A stretch of DNA of 6,370 bases. Source: Paracoccaceae bacterium (GTDB taxonomy: Bacteria > Pseudomonadota > Alphaproteobacteria > Rhodobacterales > Rhodobacteraceae). The notes beneath the pieces are model-generated. The model made no database searches. It saw only the letters and a list, made by a program, of their open reading frames with translations, and was not told the DNA's origin. How positions within the stretch are numbered: position 1 is the stretch's first letter; every line of letters starts with the position of its first letter. The position numbers and the translations under genes are program-made. The stretch lies in contig DAOUQK010000221.1 of NCBI GenBank assembly GCA_030625695.1, positions 1 to 6,370 on the forward strand, in the 5' to 3' direction. This document shows, piece by piece, positions 1 through 5,409 of this stretch.

Positions 1-455
1 GCCGCCAGCGCATAAAGCCACGACGTTCGTACCGGCGTCGGCGGCAAGATCACCTTGTCCAACCCCTCCATCATGTCGCCAAACACAGTGCCGACAGCGC
101 ACCCACTGGTTCGGGTCTTTTTCTTCAGCTTTTCCTCATACGTAGTCTGCGAGGCCGTGCGCACAACCACCGTCTCAAGTTCCTCATCGTAATCGACCCG
201 CAGGATATCTTCGCCGTCCTGCAACATCCCCTGATTGCGCAAAAACCCCAGCGCCAGATATTCGGGATAGTCACCGATGGTCATTGCGGTGACAATCTCC
301 TGCCCGTTCAGGAAAATCGTCAGGGGTCGTTCTTCGACCACCGAAATCTCGCTGACCTCGCCATTATGGTCCACACCGGTCACGGCACGGGTCAGGCGTG
401 GATTATTCGGATCAGGCGCGATCAGATACGCAGCGTTGTCGCTTGTTTTGGCCAA
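1..455 (-). CDS. fdhD: Formate dehydrogenase accessory sulfurtransferase FdhD (N-terminal part, cut by window edge)
   Basis: FdhD passes sulfur from a cysteine desulfurase to the molybdenum (or tungsten) bis-MGD cofactor of formate dehydrogenase in the cytoplasm, which is needed for enzyme activity. The visible 151 codons include the family-typical segments ERPLTIFLNGQEIVTAMTIG (residues 42-61), DYPEYLALGFL (62-72) and the loop RTSGCAVGTVFGD (115-127) carrying Cys119. The protein runs off the left edge at about VRTSWLYALA. Family members are usually about 260-280 residues, so roughly the C-terminal 45% is missing from view. The start is inferred: an in-frame TGA lies just upstream and no ATG precedes the conserved region, so TTG at 455 is chosen because AAAGGGG sits 6 nt before it. 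A second TTG at 461 is the alternative. In E. coli the equivalent loop holds two cysteines (CxxC); only one is seen here. The gene is divergent from azlC. Family assignment is confident; the exact start is less so. Confidence 0.9.
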   Translation of the reverse strand, partial: MAKTSDNAAYLIAPDPNNPRLTRAVTGVDHNGEVSEISVVEERPLTIFLNGQEIVTAMTIGDYPEYLALGFLRNQGMLQDGEDILRVDYDEELETVVVRTASQTTYEEKLKKKTRTSGCAVGTVFGDMMEGLDKVILPPTPVRTSWLYALA

Positions 456-509
456 TTGCAACCCCTTTCAATCCCGGATACCCCGGCAAGGTAATTCTAG
501 GGAAACCCT
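456..509. other. Short divergent intergenic region, fdhD / azlC
   Basis: These 54 bp must hold the leaders, and probably the promoters, of both divergent genes. I see no convincing -35/-10 pair on either strand. A small inverted repeat (AGGG, 3-nt loop, CCCT; 499-509) abuts the azlC GTG start and contains its only candidate ribosome binding site, so weak translational masking is possible but unproven. Confidence 0.5.
462..468 (-). promoter_or_regulatory. Shine-Dalgarno site of fdhD
   Basis: Read on the minus strand this is AAAGGGG, 6 nt before the TTG at 455. It decides the choice of 455 over the TTG at 461, which would directly abut the site. Confidence 0.55.
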
Positions 510-1226
510 GTGCAACACGCCACCGTCAAATCATACTTCTGGAAAGGTGCGCGGGCCGGAGCGCCGTTTGTCTTCATGGCAGCGCCTTTTGGCATGCTGT
601 TTGGCGTGTTGGCCACCGAGGCCGGGTTCAATCTGCTCGAGACCATGACATTTTCAATCTCGGTCTTTGCCGGGGCGGCACAGTTCACGGCATTGCACCT
701 GATGCAGGAACAGGCCCCGACAGTGATCGTGCTGATCTCGGCCCTGGCGGTGAACCTGCGGGTGGCGATGTATTCCGCGTCCCTTACGCCTTATCTGGGT
801 GGTGCTCCGCTTTGGCAACGGGCCTGCGCCGCCTATCTGGTGGTGGATCAATCATTTGCCTTGTCCATCGCCCAGTACGAATCCGACATCAACATGAGCG
901 TACCCCAACGTCTTGCCTATTTCTTTGGCACCTGCTCCCTGATAGCCCCGGCGTGGTATGTGGCGACACTGGTCGGCGCGCTGGTGGGCACTCAAATCCC
1001 TGATTATCTGGCGCTGGACTTTGTCTTTCCGATTGCCTTTCTGGGCATAGTCGCACCGATGTTGCGCACTCTGCCGCATGTCATTGCCGCTGTAACCGCA
1101 AGTATCGTCGCCCTGATGTCGGGGGGGGTGCCCTTCAACCTGGGCCTGATCATCGCCGGGGTTTCCGGCATGATGGCGGGCGCACAGGCCGAGGTGATGA
1201 TGGCGCGCGCCAAGGCAGGTAACTGA
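510..1226 (+). CDS. azlC: AzlC family branched-chain amino acid exporter, large subunit
   Basis: This is the large integral membrane subunit of an AzlCD-type exporter, which in characterised bacteria expels branched-chain amino acids or their analogues; the substrate here is not shown by sequence. The 238-residue length is normal for the family. Hydrophobic segments run through the protein, with typical family motifs: APFGMLFGV (25-33), FAGAAQF (53-59), NLRVAMYSASL (82-92), DQSFAL (113-118) and FLGIVAPML (177-185). The start is GTG at 510. It is preceded by a weak AGGG 7 nt upstream, and the short N-terminus before the conserved FWKGARAGAPF block fits the family, so no upstream extension is needed. 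The stop overlaps the azlD start by one base (TGATG), implying translational coupling. A run of eight G at 1121-1128 lies inside the coding sequence near the C-terminus. The family is clear; the substrate is inferred. Confidence 0.92.
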   Translation: MQHATVKSYFWKGARAGAPFVFMAAPFGMLFGVLATEAGFNLLETMTFSISVFAGAAQFTALHLMQEQAPTVIVLISALAVNLRVAMYSASLTPYLGGAPLWQRACAAYLVVDQSFALSIAQYESDINMSVPQRLAYFFGTCSLIAPAWYVATLVGALVGTQIPDYLALDFVFPIAFLGIVAPMLRTLPHVIAAVTASIVALMSGGVPFNLGLIIAGVSGMMAGAQAEVMMARAKAGN

Positions 1227-1558
1227 TGCCAGCACTTGACCACACAACCATCTGGATCGTTATCGTCGGCATGGCCCTTGGCAGTTTTGCCTTGCGATTT
1301 CTGTTTATCGGGTTGGTCGGAGATCGCCCGCTGCCGCCCTGGTTCTTGCGCCACTTGCGGTATACGGCCGTGGCAATCGTCCCGGCCCTTGTGGTGCCTC
1401 TGGCGATCTGGCCCGAGGCAACCGGCGGCCAGACGGACCCCGCCCGCCTGAGTGCGGCAATTATTACAGTCGCCGTTGCGGTGCTCAGCAAAAACGCTTT
1501 TGCCGGGATGCTTAGCGGTGCCGCAACACTTATCGTGTTACTCTACCTGGGGCTTTAG
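1226..1558 (+). CDS. azlD: AzlD family branched-chain amino acid exporter, small subunit
   Basis: This is the small membrane subunit that partners AzlC in exporting branched-chain amino acids. Its 110 residues are the usual size. Three to four hydrophobic segments are visible (about 8-30, 45-62, 76-90 and 93-110), together with the family-typical ALRFLFI (22-28) and LRYTAVAIVPALVVP (44-58, just after the PPWFLRH loop) stretches. The ATG at 1226 shares its A with the azlC stop codon, and AGG lies 6 nt before it, so both coupling and a weak ribosome site support this start. The last 21 bases, up to TAG at 1556-1558, overlap the 3' end of the convergent lipoprotein gene on the other strand. Confidence 0.92.
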   Translation: MPALDHTTIWIVIVGMALGSFALRFLFIGLVGDRPLPPWFLRHLRYTAVAIVPALVVPLAIWPEATGGQTDPARLSAAIITVAVAVLSKNAFAGMLSGAATLIVLLYLGL

Positions 1559-2191
1559 GGTGGCGTTCAAGGCCGCATTGCTACGGGCCAGCCCGTCTTC
1601 CAGATCGGCACTGTCGTCTTCATAATACCGGGTCGACTTGACCCCGGGTATCGCTTCGATCTGACTGGAAAGTTTGGTCGGGTACAGAACCGAATTTATG
1701 TTCTCGAACCCTGGCACCTGTCGCAATATATTCGACGTGGCACTGGTGCAGAACGCCCCTGGTACCGGCCCGTTACTTAGTGCCAGACGATAGGCGGTCT
1801 CGGCTTGTTCACGTGTGACTTCAATCTCTTGCACCAGCACATGATGGGTCGAACGGGCGTGACTGCCGCGGTAAGCCACTTCAACGTTTGGTGTTACCCC
1901 GAACAATACATCGTCGCGTTCCGGTACGACATCCGCGCGGAACGATCCGGACGGGTCAAAGATCACCCGCTCAGAGGCATTGATCATCAGGGATGTATGC
2001 CCGCCCTGACCCGTGCGATTGTTGACCATGGTGTAGAGCGTGAGAGTCGCTGGTCCGGGCGCGCGATACGCCACTGACGCCACAGCTGCCGGTTCGGCGT
2101 TCGGTTGTTGCTTGGCCGCACAACCGGCCATGACCAGCAACAGGACCGCCATAGGAACAAGTCCGACAATCCGCCGCATGGGGCGAAACAT
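1538..2191 (-). CDS. Predicted outer-membrane lipoprotein of unknown function, possible permuted papain-like fold
   Basis: I do not recognise a named family. The N-terminus has a basic start (MFRPMRR), a hydrophobic stretch and a lipobox VMAGC, so Cys24 should be lipidated by signal peptidase II. The residue after it is Ala rather than Asp, which favours outer-membrane sorting. A low-complexity Ala/Pro linker follows, then a globular part with TGQGGHTSLMI (His65), ERVIFDPSGSF (Asp79) and FCTSATSNIL (Cys148 on a predicted helix). The order His first, then Cys resembles permuted NlpC/P60 or LRAT-type papain folds; this is inference only. ATG at 2191 is chosen (217 residues) because its A is the last base of the upstream subunit IV stop codon, giving a TGATG coupling. 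A TTG at 2194 and an ATG at 2179 are possible alternatives. No clear ribosome site is seen. The end overlaps azlD by 21 bp. Confidence 0.8.
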   Translation of the reverse strand: MFRPMRRIVGLVPMAVLLLVMAGCAAKQQPNAEPAAVASVAYRAPGPATLTLYTMVNNRTGQGGHTSLMINASERVIFDPSGSFRADVVPERDDVLFGVTPNVEVAYRGSHARSTHHVLVQEIEVTREQAETAYRLALSNGPVPGAFCTSATSNILRQVPGFENINSVLYPTKLSSQIEAIPGVKSTRYYEDDSADLEDGLARSNAALNATLKPQVE

Positions 2192-2325
2192 CAAGTGCGG
2201 AAAATCGCCAGGAACACGGCCAGCACGATGCAGGCAATCACAAACTTTGTGACAATACTGACGAACCCGTCAAAGGTTGCGGTCTGTGACGTAATATCCA
2301 TTTCGCCGTGCTTGTGTTCAGCCAT
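2191..2325 (-). CDS. aa3-type cytochrome c oxidase subunit IV (small bacterial type)
   Basis: This 44-residue, single-span subunit sits in the inner membrane with the aa3 terminal oxidase complex of alphaproteobacteria. It is structurally seen in the Rhodobacter and Paracoccus enzymes, is non-catalytic, and its gene is usually separate from the genes for subunits I-III. The sequence matches the family layout: a short hydrophilic start MAEHKHGEMDI (1-11), a QTATFDGF block (14-21), then a hydrophobic helix at about 24-42 ending in IFRT. ATG at 2325 is chosen because GAGGA lies 8 nt upstream and the protein then has exactly the expected length. The same frame is open further upstream (an ATG near 2457), but that extension overlaps the neighbouring gene and is unlike the family. 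The stop overlaps the lipoprotein start by one base, so the two are probably co-translated. Confidence 0.88.
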   Translation of the reverse strand: MAEHKHGEMDITSQTATFDGFVSIVTKFVIACIVLAVFLAIFRT

Positions 2326-2333
2326 TTTTATCG

Positions 2334-2338
2334 TCCTC
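2334..2338 (-). promoter_or_regulatory. Shine-Dalgarno site of subunit IV gene
   Basis: Read on the minus strand this is GAGGA, 8 nt before the ATG at 2325. It fixes the short 44-residue form of the oxidase subunit IV over the longer in-frame reading. Confidence 0.75.
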
Positions 2339-2363
2339 AGGATTATGTTTCCAAGCTGGATAC

Positions 2364-2393
2364 TGCATTCGCCAGCCAGTGTCATCAAGTCAA
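2364..2393 (-). promoter_or_regulatory. Candidate promoter for the subunit IV / lipoprotein unit
   Basis: On the minus strand TTGACT (2393-2388) matches 5 of 6 bases of the sigma-70 -35 consensus. At 17-18 nt downstream there is only a poor -10 (GAATGC or AATGCA, about 2370-2364). The position, about 40-70 nt before the start codon, is sensible, and 107 bp separate this unit from the gene upstream. Tentative. Confidence 0.3.
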
Positions 2394-2411
2394 TCGGCCA
2401 CAGGTGTAAAT

Positions 2412-2425
2412 CTTGTGTGTACAAG
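2412..2425 (-). terminator. Short inverted repeat after the MBL hydrolase gene
   Basis: CTTGT and ACAAG form a perfect 5-bp stem around a 4-nt loop, starting 7 nt past the MBL gene stop codon and followed on the minus strand by ATTT. It could be a weak terminator for the upstream operon, or an operator for the downstream one. The stem is too short to be sure. Confidence 0.25.
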
Positions 2426-2432
2426 CGATTTG

Positions 2433-3479
2433 CTATTCTTTGCGCTGATAAAGCCACGCGCCATCGTCACCTTTGGTTCGGGTCACAAGACCGTCATGAT
2501 AAAGATGCACGACATGTGCCACCGCCTCGACCAGGGCCAGCCCATAGATATCGCCGTCGATCCGACGCTTGAACAGGGTGGCAAAACAGGATGACGCCGG
2601 TTTTGGTTCGTCCAGATATTTCAACAACCGCTCAAGGCAGCCGTGGTGATTATCAATCAACTGTCGCATCCGAATCGGCAACCCGGTGAACGGCAGCTTG
2701 TGCCCGCCCAGCACCAATTGATCGGCGCGGGCCAGTTTTTTCAACCGCTCGCAGGCTTCCAGCCAACCGGCCAGGGGGTCGGCCTCGGGCTCTGTCGCGT
2801 AAACGCCGATGTTGGGGCTGATCGACGACAAAATCTGGTCACCCGAGATTACCAGATTGTCGTCGCGCGACCAGAATGTCGCGTGTTCCGGCGCGTGTCC
2901 GTTACCGATGTGAATGTCCCAGGTACGCCCGCCCATCTCAAAGTTGTCGCCTTGCTGAATACGGGTAAATCCCAGAGGCATGGGGGCGACGATATCGGCA
3001 TAATTGAACGGACGTTCGGTGCGGCGTTTTTCAAGGATTTCGGGGTCCATTCCAGCGCTCTTCCAGAACTCAATTGTCTCGAGCGAGGCCGTGGTCTGAT
3101 CGTCCAGAAGCAGCATCCGCGCAAACAGCCATGCAGTACGGGTGGTGACCAACTGCGCACCGTGTTCGGATTGAAACCAACCGGCAAGCCCGACGTGATC
3201 GGGGTGATGGTGGGTGACAACTACCCGTTTGACCGGCTTGCCCTTAAGCGGCCCGGCCAGCAGATCGCCCCATATCCGGCGGGTGGTTCTGGAGTTAAAA
3301 CCAGTGTCGATGATTGTCCAGCTATCGCCATCGTCAAGCGCATAGACGTTGACATGATCCAGTTTCATCGGCAGCGGCAGGCGCATCCAGAATACGCCTT
3401 TTGCCACCTCGATTGCCTGACCGTGCTCGGGCGGCGTTTCCCACGGATAGCGGAGGGCCATTGGTTCGACTGTGTTCAC
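2433..3479 (-). CDS. MBL-fold metallo-hydrolase with LACTB2-like C-terminal domain
   Basis: This is a predicted cytoplasmic zinc-dependent hydrolase; no signal peptide is seen. The metal-binding set is complete: THHHPDH (His90, His92, Asp94, His95), His195 in NGHAPEH, Asp214 in SGDQIL and His260 in GGHKLPF. The C-terminal part (about 268-345, including RMRQLIDNHHG and VEAVAHVVHLYHDGLV) looks like the winged-helix domain found after the MBL core in LACTB2-type proteins. The 348-residue length fits this group. The substrate cannot be read from sequence; thioester, lactone, phosphodiester and RNA hydrolysis all occur in the superfamily. The start is GTG at 3479, supported by AAGGA 7 nt upstream; an ATG at 3461 is the alternative. 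It lies 79 bp downstream of an acyl-CoA dehydrogenase gene on the same strand, so a role in clearing acyl-CoA or related intermediates is an inference from context. Confidence 0.9.
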   Translation of the reverse strand: MNTVEPMALRYPWETPPEHGQAIEVAKGVFWMRLPLPMKLDHVNVYALDDGDSWTIIDTGFNSRTTRRIWGDLLAGPLKGKPVKRVVVTHHHPDHVGLAGWFQSEHGAQLVTTRTAWLFARMLLLDDQTTASLETIEFWKSAGMDPEILEKRRTERPFNYADIVAPMPLGFTRIQQGDNFEMGGRTWDIHIGNGHAPEHATFWSRDDNLVISGDQILSSISPNIGVYATEPEADPLAGWLEACERLKKLARADQLVLGGHKLPFTGLPIRMRQLIDNHHGCLERLLKYLDEPKPASSCFATLFKRRIDGDIYGLALVEAVAHVVHLYHDGLVTRTKGDDGAWLYQRKE

Positions 3480-3486
3480 GGGTTCA

Positions 3487-3491
3487 TCCTT
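3487..3491 (-). promoter_or_regulatory. Shine-Dalgarno site of MBL hydrolase gene
   Basis: AAGGA on the minus strand, 7 nt before GTG at 3479. It supports the GTG start over the ATG at 3461, which has no comparable site. Confidence 0.65.
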
Positions 3492-3510
3492 AGGAGAGGG
3501 CAGAGACGAG

Positions 3511-3531
3511 GCCCCGAATCAGGCCCGGGGC
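3511..3531 (-). terminator. GC-rich hairpin between acyl-CoA dehydrogenase and MBL genes
   Basis: GCCCCG and CGGGGC form a perfect 6-bp stem around a 9-nt loop in the 79-bp gap between the two same-strand genes. No T-run follows on the minus strand, so it is not a classical intrinsic terminator. It may attenuate, protect the 3' end of the upstream message, or be a dispersed palindromic repeat. Confidence 0.45.
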
Positions 3532-3558
3532 TGCTGTATGGGCAGAACTGGTGTGTTT

Positions 3559-5262
3559 TCAACCCACCAGTTCGTCGATACTTAGGTCATACAACCCGGC
3601 CGCACCAGCCTGCGCATGCGCCAAAAGGCCCGCGTGCTCGGGCAACATCCGGGTGATATAAAACCGTGCCAGTTTTTCACGGGGGCCGCCCTTGTCGGCC
3701 AATGCCGCCGCCAGATGATAATGCCCGCCTAATACGCGCGCGAATGCCCGCAGGTAAGGAACAGCACCGGCAAATCGCGCGTTCATGTCCTGTTGCGAGA
3801 TCAGCCATTCGGTCGCTTCGCGCAAGGATTCATTGGCCTGCCAAACGGCTTCGGCCATGCCCGGAAATGCCGCCCGTGCGGTTTCGGCTTGCGCTTCGAT
3901 CTCATCCATCAGATGGCAGGCAGCGTCACCCCCGTCCATCATTTTGCGCGCCACAAGGTCCATGGCCTGAATGCCATTGGTGCCCTCATAAATCGCTGTC
4001 ACCCGCACGTCGCGGTAATATTGCGCCGCCCCGGTTTCTTCGATCACGCCCATGCCACCATGCACTTGCACGCAAGTTTGGGACACAGACATGCCGGTTT
4101 CAGACCCAAACACCTTGGTGATAGGCGTCAGGAACGCAGCCCGCGCTTTCCAGTCACCTTCGCCCGTTGCCGTGGCCATGTCGGTCGCCACAGCGCAGGA
4201 CAGCATGATGGCGCGGGCGACAAACACATCCGCTTTCATCTCGCAAAGCATACGCCGCACATCGGCGTGGTCGATGATTGCGCCACTTTCAGTGCGGCCC
4301 TGTTTGCGTTCCTGCGCAAAACTCATTGCATGCTGACACGCCGCTTCGGCCACGCCGACGCCTTCGCCGCCCACGCCAAGCCGCGCGTTGTTCATCATTG
4401 TGAACATCGCCGCCATGCCGCCATGTTCGTGGCCCACCAGCCAGCCGGTTGCGCCTGCGTAATCCATCACGCAAGTGGGCGAGCCGTGTAGGCCCAGCTT
4501 ATGTTCCAGCGACACCACTTTAAGGGAATTGGCCACACCGGGGTTGCCGTTTTCGTCCGGCAGGAACTTGGGCACCAGAAACAGGCTGATGCCTTTGGTG
4601 CCGGGGGGGCCGTCGGGCAGGCGTGCCAACACCAGATGACAGACATTCGAGGTGAAATCATTGTCGCCCCAGGTGATGAAAATCTTTTGCCCGGTCACCG
4701 CAAAAGTGCCGTCGCCATTGTCCACCGCCCTGGACGCCAATGCGCCCACGTCCGAGCCGGCCTGCGGTTCGGTCAGGTTCATCGTCCCGGCCCATTCGCC
4801 GCTCATCAGCTTGGGCATATAGAGGTCTTTCAACGCGTCACTGGCATGATGCTCCAACGCCTCAAGCTGACCCTGAGACATCAGGGGGGCCAGTTGCAAA
4901 GACAGGCAGGCGCCCGACATCATCTCGTTCACCGTCGCCGTCAGCACCATCGGCAGACCCATGCCGCCGCGTTCAGGATCACCGCTCATGCCGATCCAGC
5001 CACCGTCGGCAATCGCCTTCCAGCCATCGGCATATCCCGGAGGCGAGCGCATGACACCGTTCTCAAGCCGGGCTGGTTCAAGATCGCCGGGGCGCTGCAG
5101 CGGGGCCAGAACGCCCTCGCACAGCTTGCCGGCCTCGTTAAGGATTGCACTGGCAGTATCACTGTCAGCGTCGCCAAATCGCTCGGTGGCCGATACCTGA
5201 GCAAAGCCGACCACATGGGTGAAAAGGAAATCATATTCAGCCAGGGGCGCGCGATAGGTCAT
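3559..5262 (-). CDS. Acyl-CoA dehydrogenase, long DmdC-like type
   Basis: This is a FAD-dependent enzyme that introduces a C2-C3 double bond into an acyl-CoA thioester in the cytoplasm and passes electrons to ETF. The order of parts fits the family: an N-terminal helical domain (about 35-155), the middle beta domain with MNLTEPQAGSDVG (161-173) and GQKIFITWGDND (191-202), then the C-terminal helical domain with VQVHGGMGVIEE (398-409) and YEGTNGIQAMDL (425-436). Glu426 in YEGTNG is the expected catalytic base. About 120 further residues form the extra C-terminal domain of the long (about 570-600 residue) subgroup that includes 3-methylmercaptopropionyl-CoA dehydrogenase DmdC. DmdC function is possible but unproven, as no dmdB or dmdD neighbour is present. 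ATG at 5262 (567 residues) is chosen because GAGG lies 8 nt upstream and MTYRAP fits the family start; an in-frame extension to 5322 adds an atypical 20 residues. Probably co-transcribed with the MBL gene. Confidence 0.93.
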   Translation of the reverse strand: MTYRAPLAEYDFLFTHVVGFAQVSATERFGDADSDTASAILNEAGKLCEGVLAPLQRPGDLEPARLENGVMRSPPGYADGWKAIADGGWIGMSGDPERGGMGLPMVLTATVNEMMSGACLSLQLAPLMSQGQLEALEHHASDALKDLYMPKLMSGEWAGTMNLTEPQAGSDVGALASRAVDNGDGTFAVTGQKIFITWGDNDFTSNVCHLVLARLPDGPPGTKGISLFLVPKFLPDENGNPGVANSLKVVSLEHKLGLHGSPTCVMDYAGATGWLVGHEHGGMAAMFTMMNNARLGVGGEGVGVAEAACQHAMSFAQERKQGRTESGAIIDHADVRRMLCEMKADVFVARAIMLSCAVATDMATATGEGDWKARAAFLTPITKVFGSETGMSVSQTCVQVHGGMGVIEETGAAQYYRDVRVTAIYEGTNGIQAMDLVARKMMDGGDAACHLMDEIEAQAETARAAFPGMAEAVWQANESLREATEWLISQQDMNARFAGAVPYLRAFARVLGGHYHLAAALADKGGPREKLARFYITRMLPEHAGLLAHAQAGAAGLYDLSIDELVG

Positions 5263-5270
5263 TTGGTGGG

Positions 5271-5274
5271 CCTC
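5271..5274 (-). promoter_or_regulatory. Shine-Dalgarno site of acyl-CoA dehydrogenase gene
   Basis: GAGG on the minus strand, 8 nt before ATG at 5262. It decides the 567-residue form rather than the reading that opens 60 bp upstream. Confidence 0.65.
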
Positions 5275-5295
5275 ATTCGTCTGACGGATCCCTGT

Positions 5296-5310
5296 GGGTT
5301 CTGAGAACCC
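5296..5310. repeat. 15-bp perfect palindrome, possible operator
   Basis: GGGTTCT and AGAACCC are exact reverse complements around one central base. The site lies 34-48 bp before the acyl-CoA dehydrogenase start, where a repressor site or a leader hairpin would act on that gene. The regulator, if any, is unknown. Confidence 0.5.
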
Positions 5311-5378
5311 GGGGCTTGGCAAGTGCTACGGCCACCGCTATGGGGGTGGGCCTGAGGCAATGCAACCCGCCAAGCCCC
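5311..5378. repeat. Nested inverted repeat in the divergent intergenic region
   Basis: GGGGCTTGGC (5311-5320) and GCCAAGCCCC (5369-5378) are exact 10-bp reverse complements enclosing 48 bp. Inside, GGCCACC (5330-5336) pairs with GGTGGGCC (5345-5352) with one bulged base. The element directly abuts the 15-bp palindrome on its left. It could be a structured leader or small RNA, a paired binding site for a dimeric regulator of both divergent genes, or a short non-autonomous mobile repeat. The sequence alone does not decide. Confidence 0.55.
5316..5344 (+). promoter_or_regulatory. Candidate sua5 promoter
   Basis: TTGGCA (5316-5321, 5 of 6 to the -35 consensus) is followed after exactly 17 nt by TATGGG (5339-5344, 3 of 6 to the -10 consensus). 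It lies inside the nested inverted repeat, about 65 bp before the sua5 start. Tentative, since the -10 is poor. Confidence 0.3.
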
Positions 5379-5409
5379 ACAGAAGCAACCAAAACGCCGC
5401 GTCACGGAT

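Noticed and set aside
1624..1650. CCGGGTC / GACCCCGG imperfect palindrome
   Set aside because: It lies inside the lipoprotein coding sequence, has an unpaired base and encodes ordinary residues, so it is most likely chance GC-rich symmetry.
2326..2457. N-terminal extension giving an 88-residue version of oxidase subunit IV
   Set aside because: The extension has no similarity to the family, overlaps the MBL gene end, and the internal ATG at 2325 has a good ribosome site and yields the standard 44 residues.
2643..3656. 337-codon open frame on the plus strand opposite the MBL hydrolase gene
   Set aside because: It is antisense to a gene with a full metal-binding motif set, has no recognisable domain and runs on into the 3' end of the next gene. 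High GC content keeps such opposite frames open.
4603..4609. Run of seven G in the acyl-CoA dehydrogenase gene as a phase-variable tract
   Set aside because: It encodes a conserved-looking Pro/Gly loop in a metabolic enzyme and is short; nothing suggests switching.
3793..5304. Long plus-strand open frames (3793-4491 and 4501-5304) opposite the acyl-CoA dehydrogenase gene
   Set aside because: The translations are rich in His, Arg and Gly with no family features, as expected of the antisense of a GC-rich gene. The minus-strand dehydrogenase is unambiguous.
5296..5315. CTGAGA followed by ACCC, resembling part of a TPP riboswitch
   Set aside because: The other conserved parts of the thi-box (the CTGAT-type arm and closing stem) are missing, and neither flanking gene is linked to thiamine.
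5311..5378. Possible tRNA in the inverted-repeat region
   Set aside because: There is no T-loop consensus, no D-arm and no anticodon stem in the right spacing. The symmetry is two nested hairpins rather than a cloverleaf.
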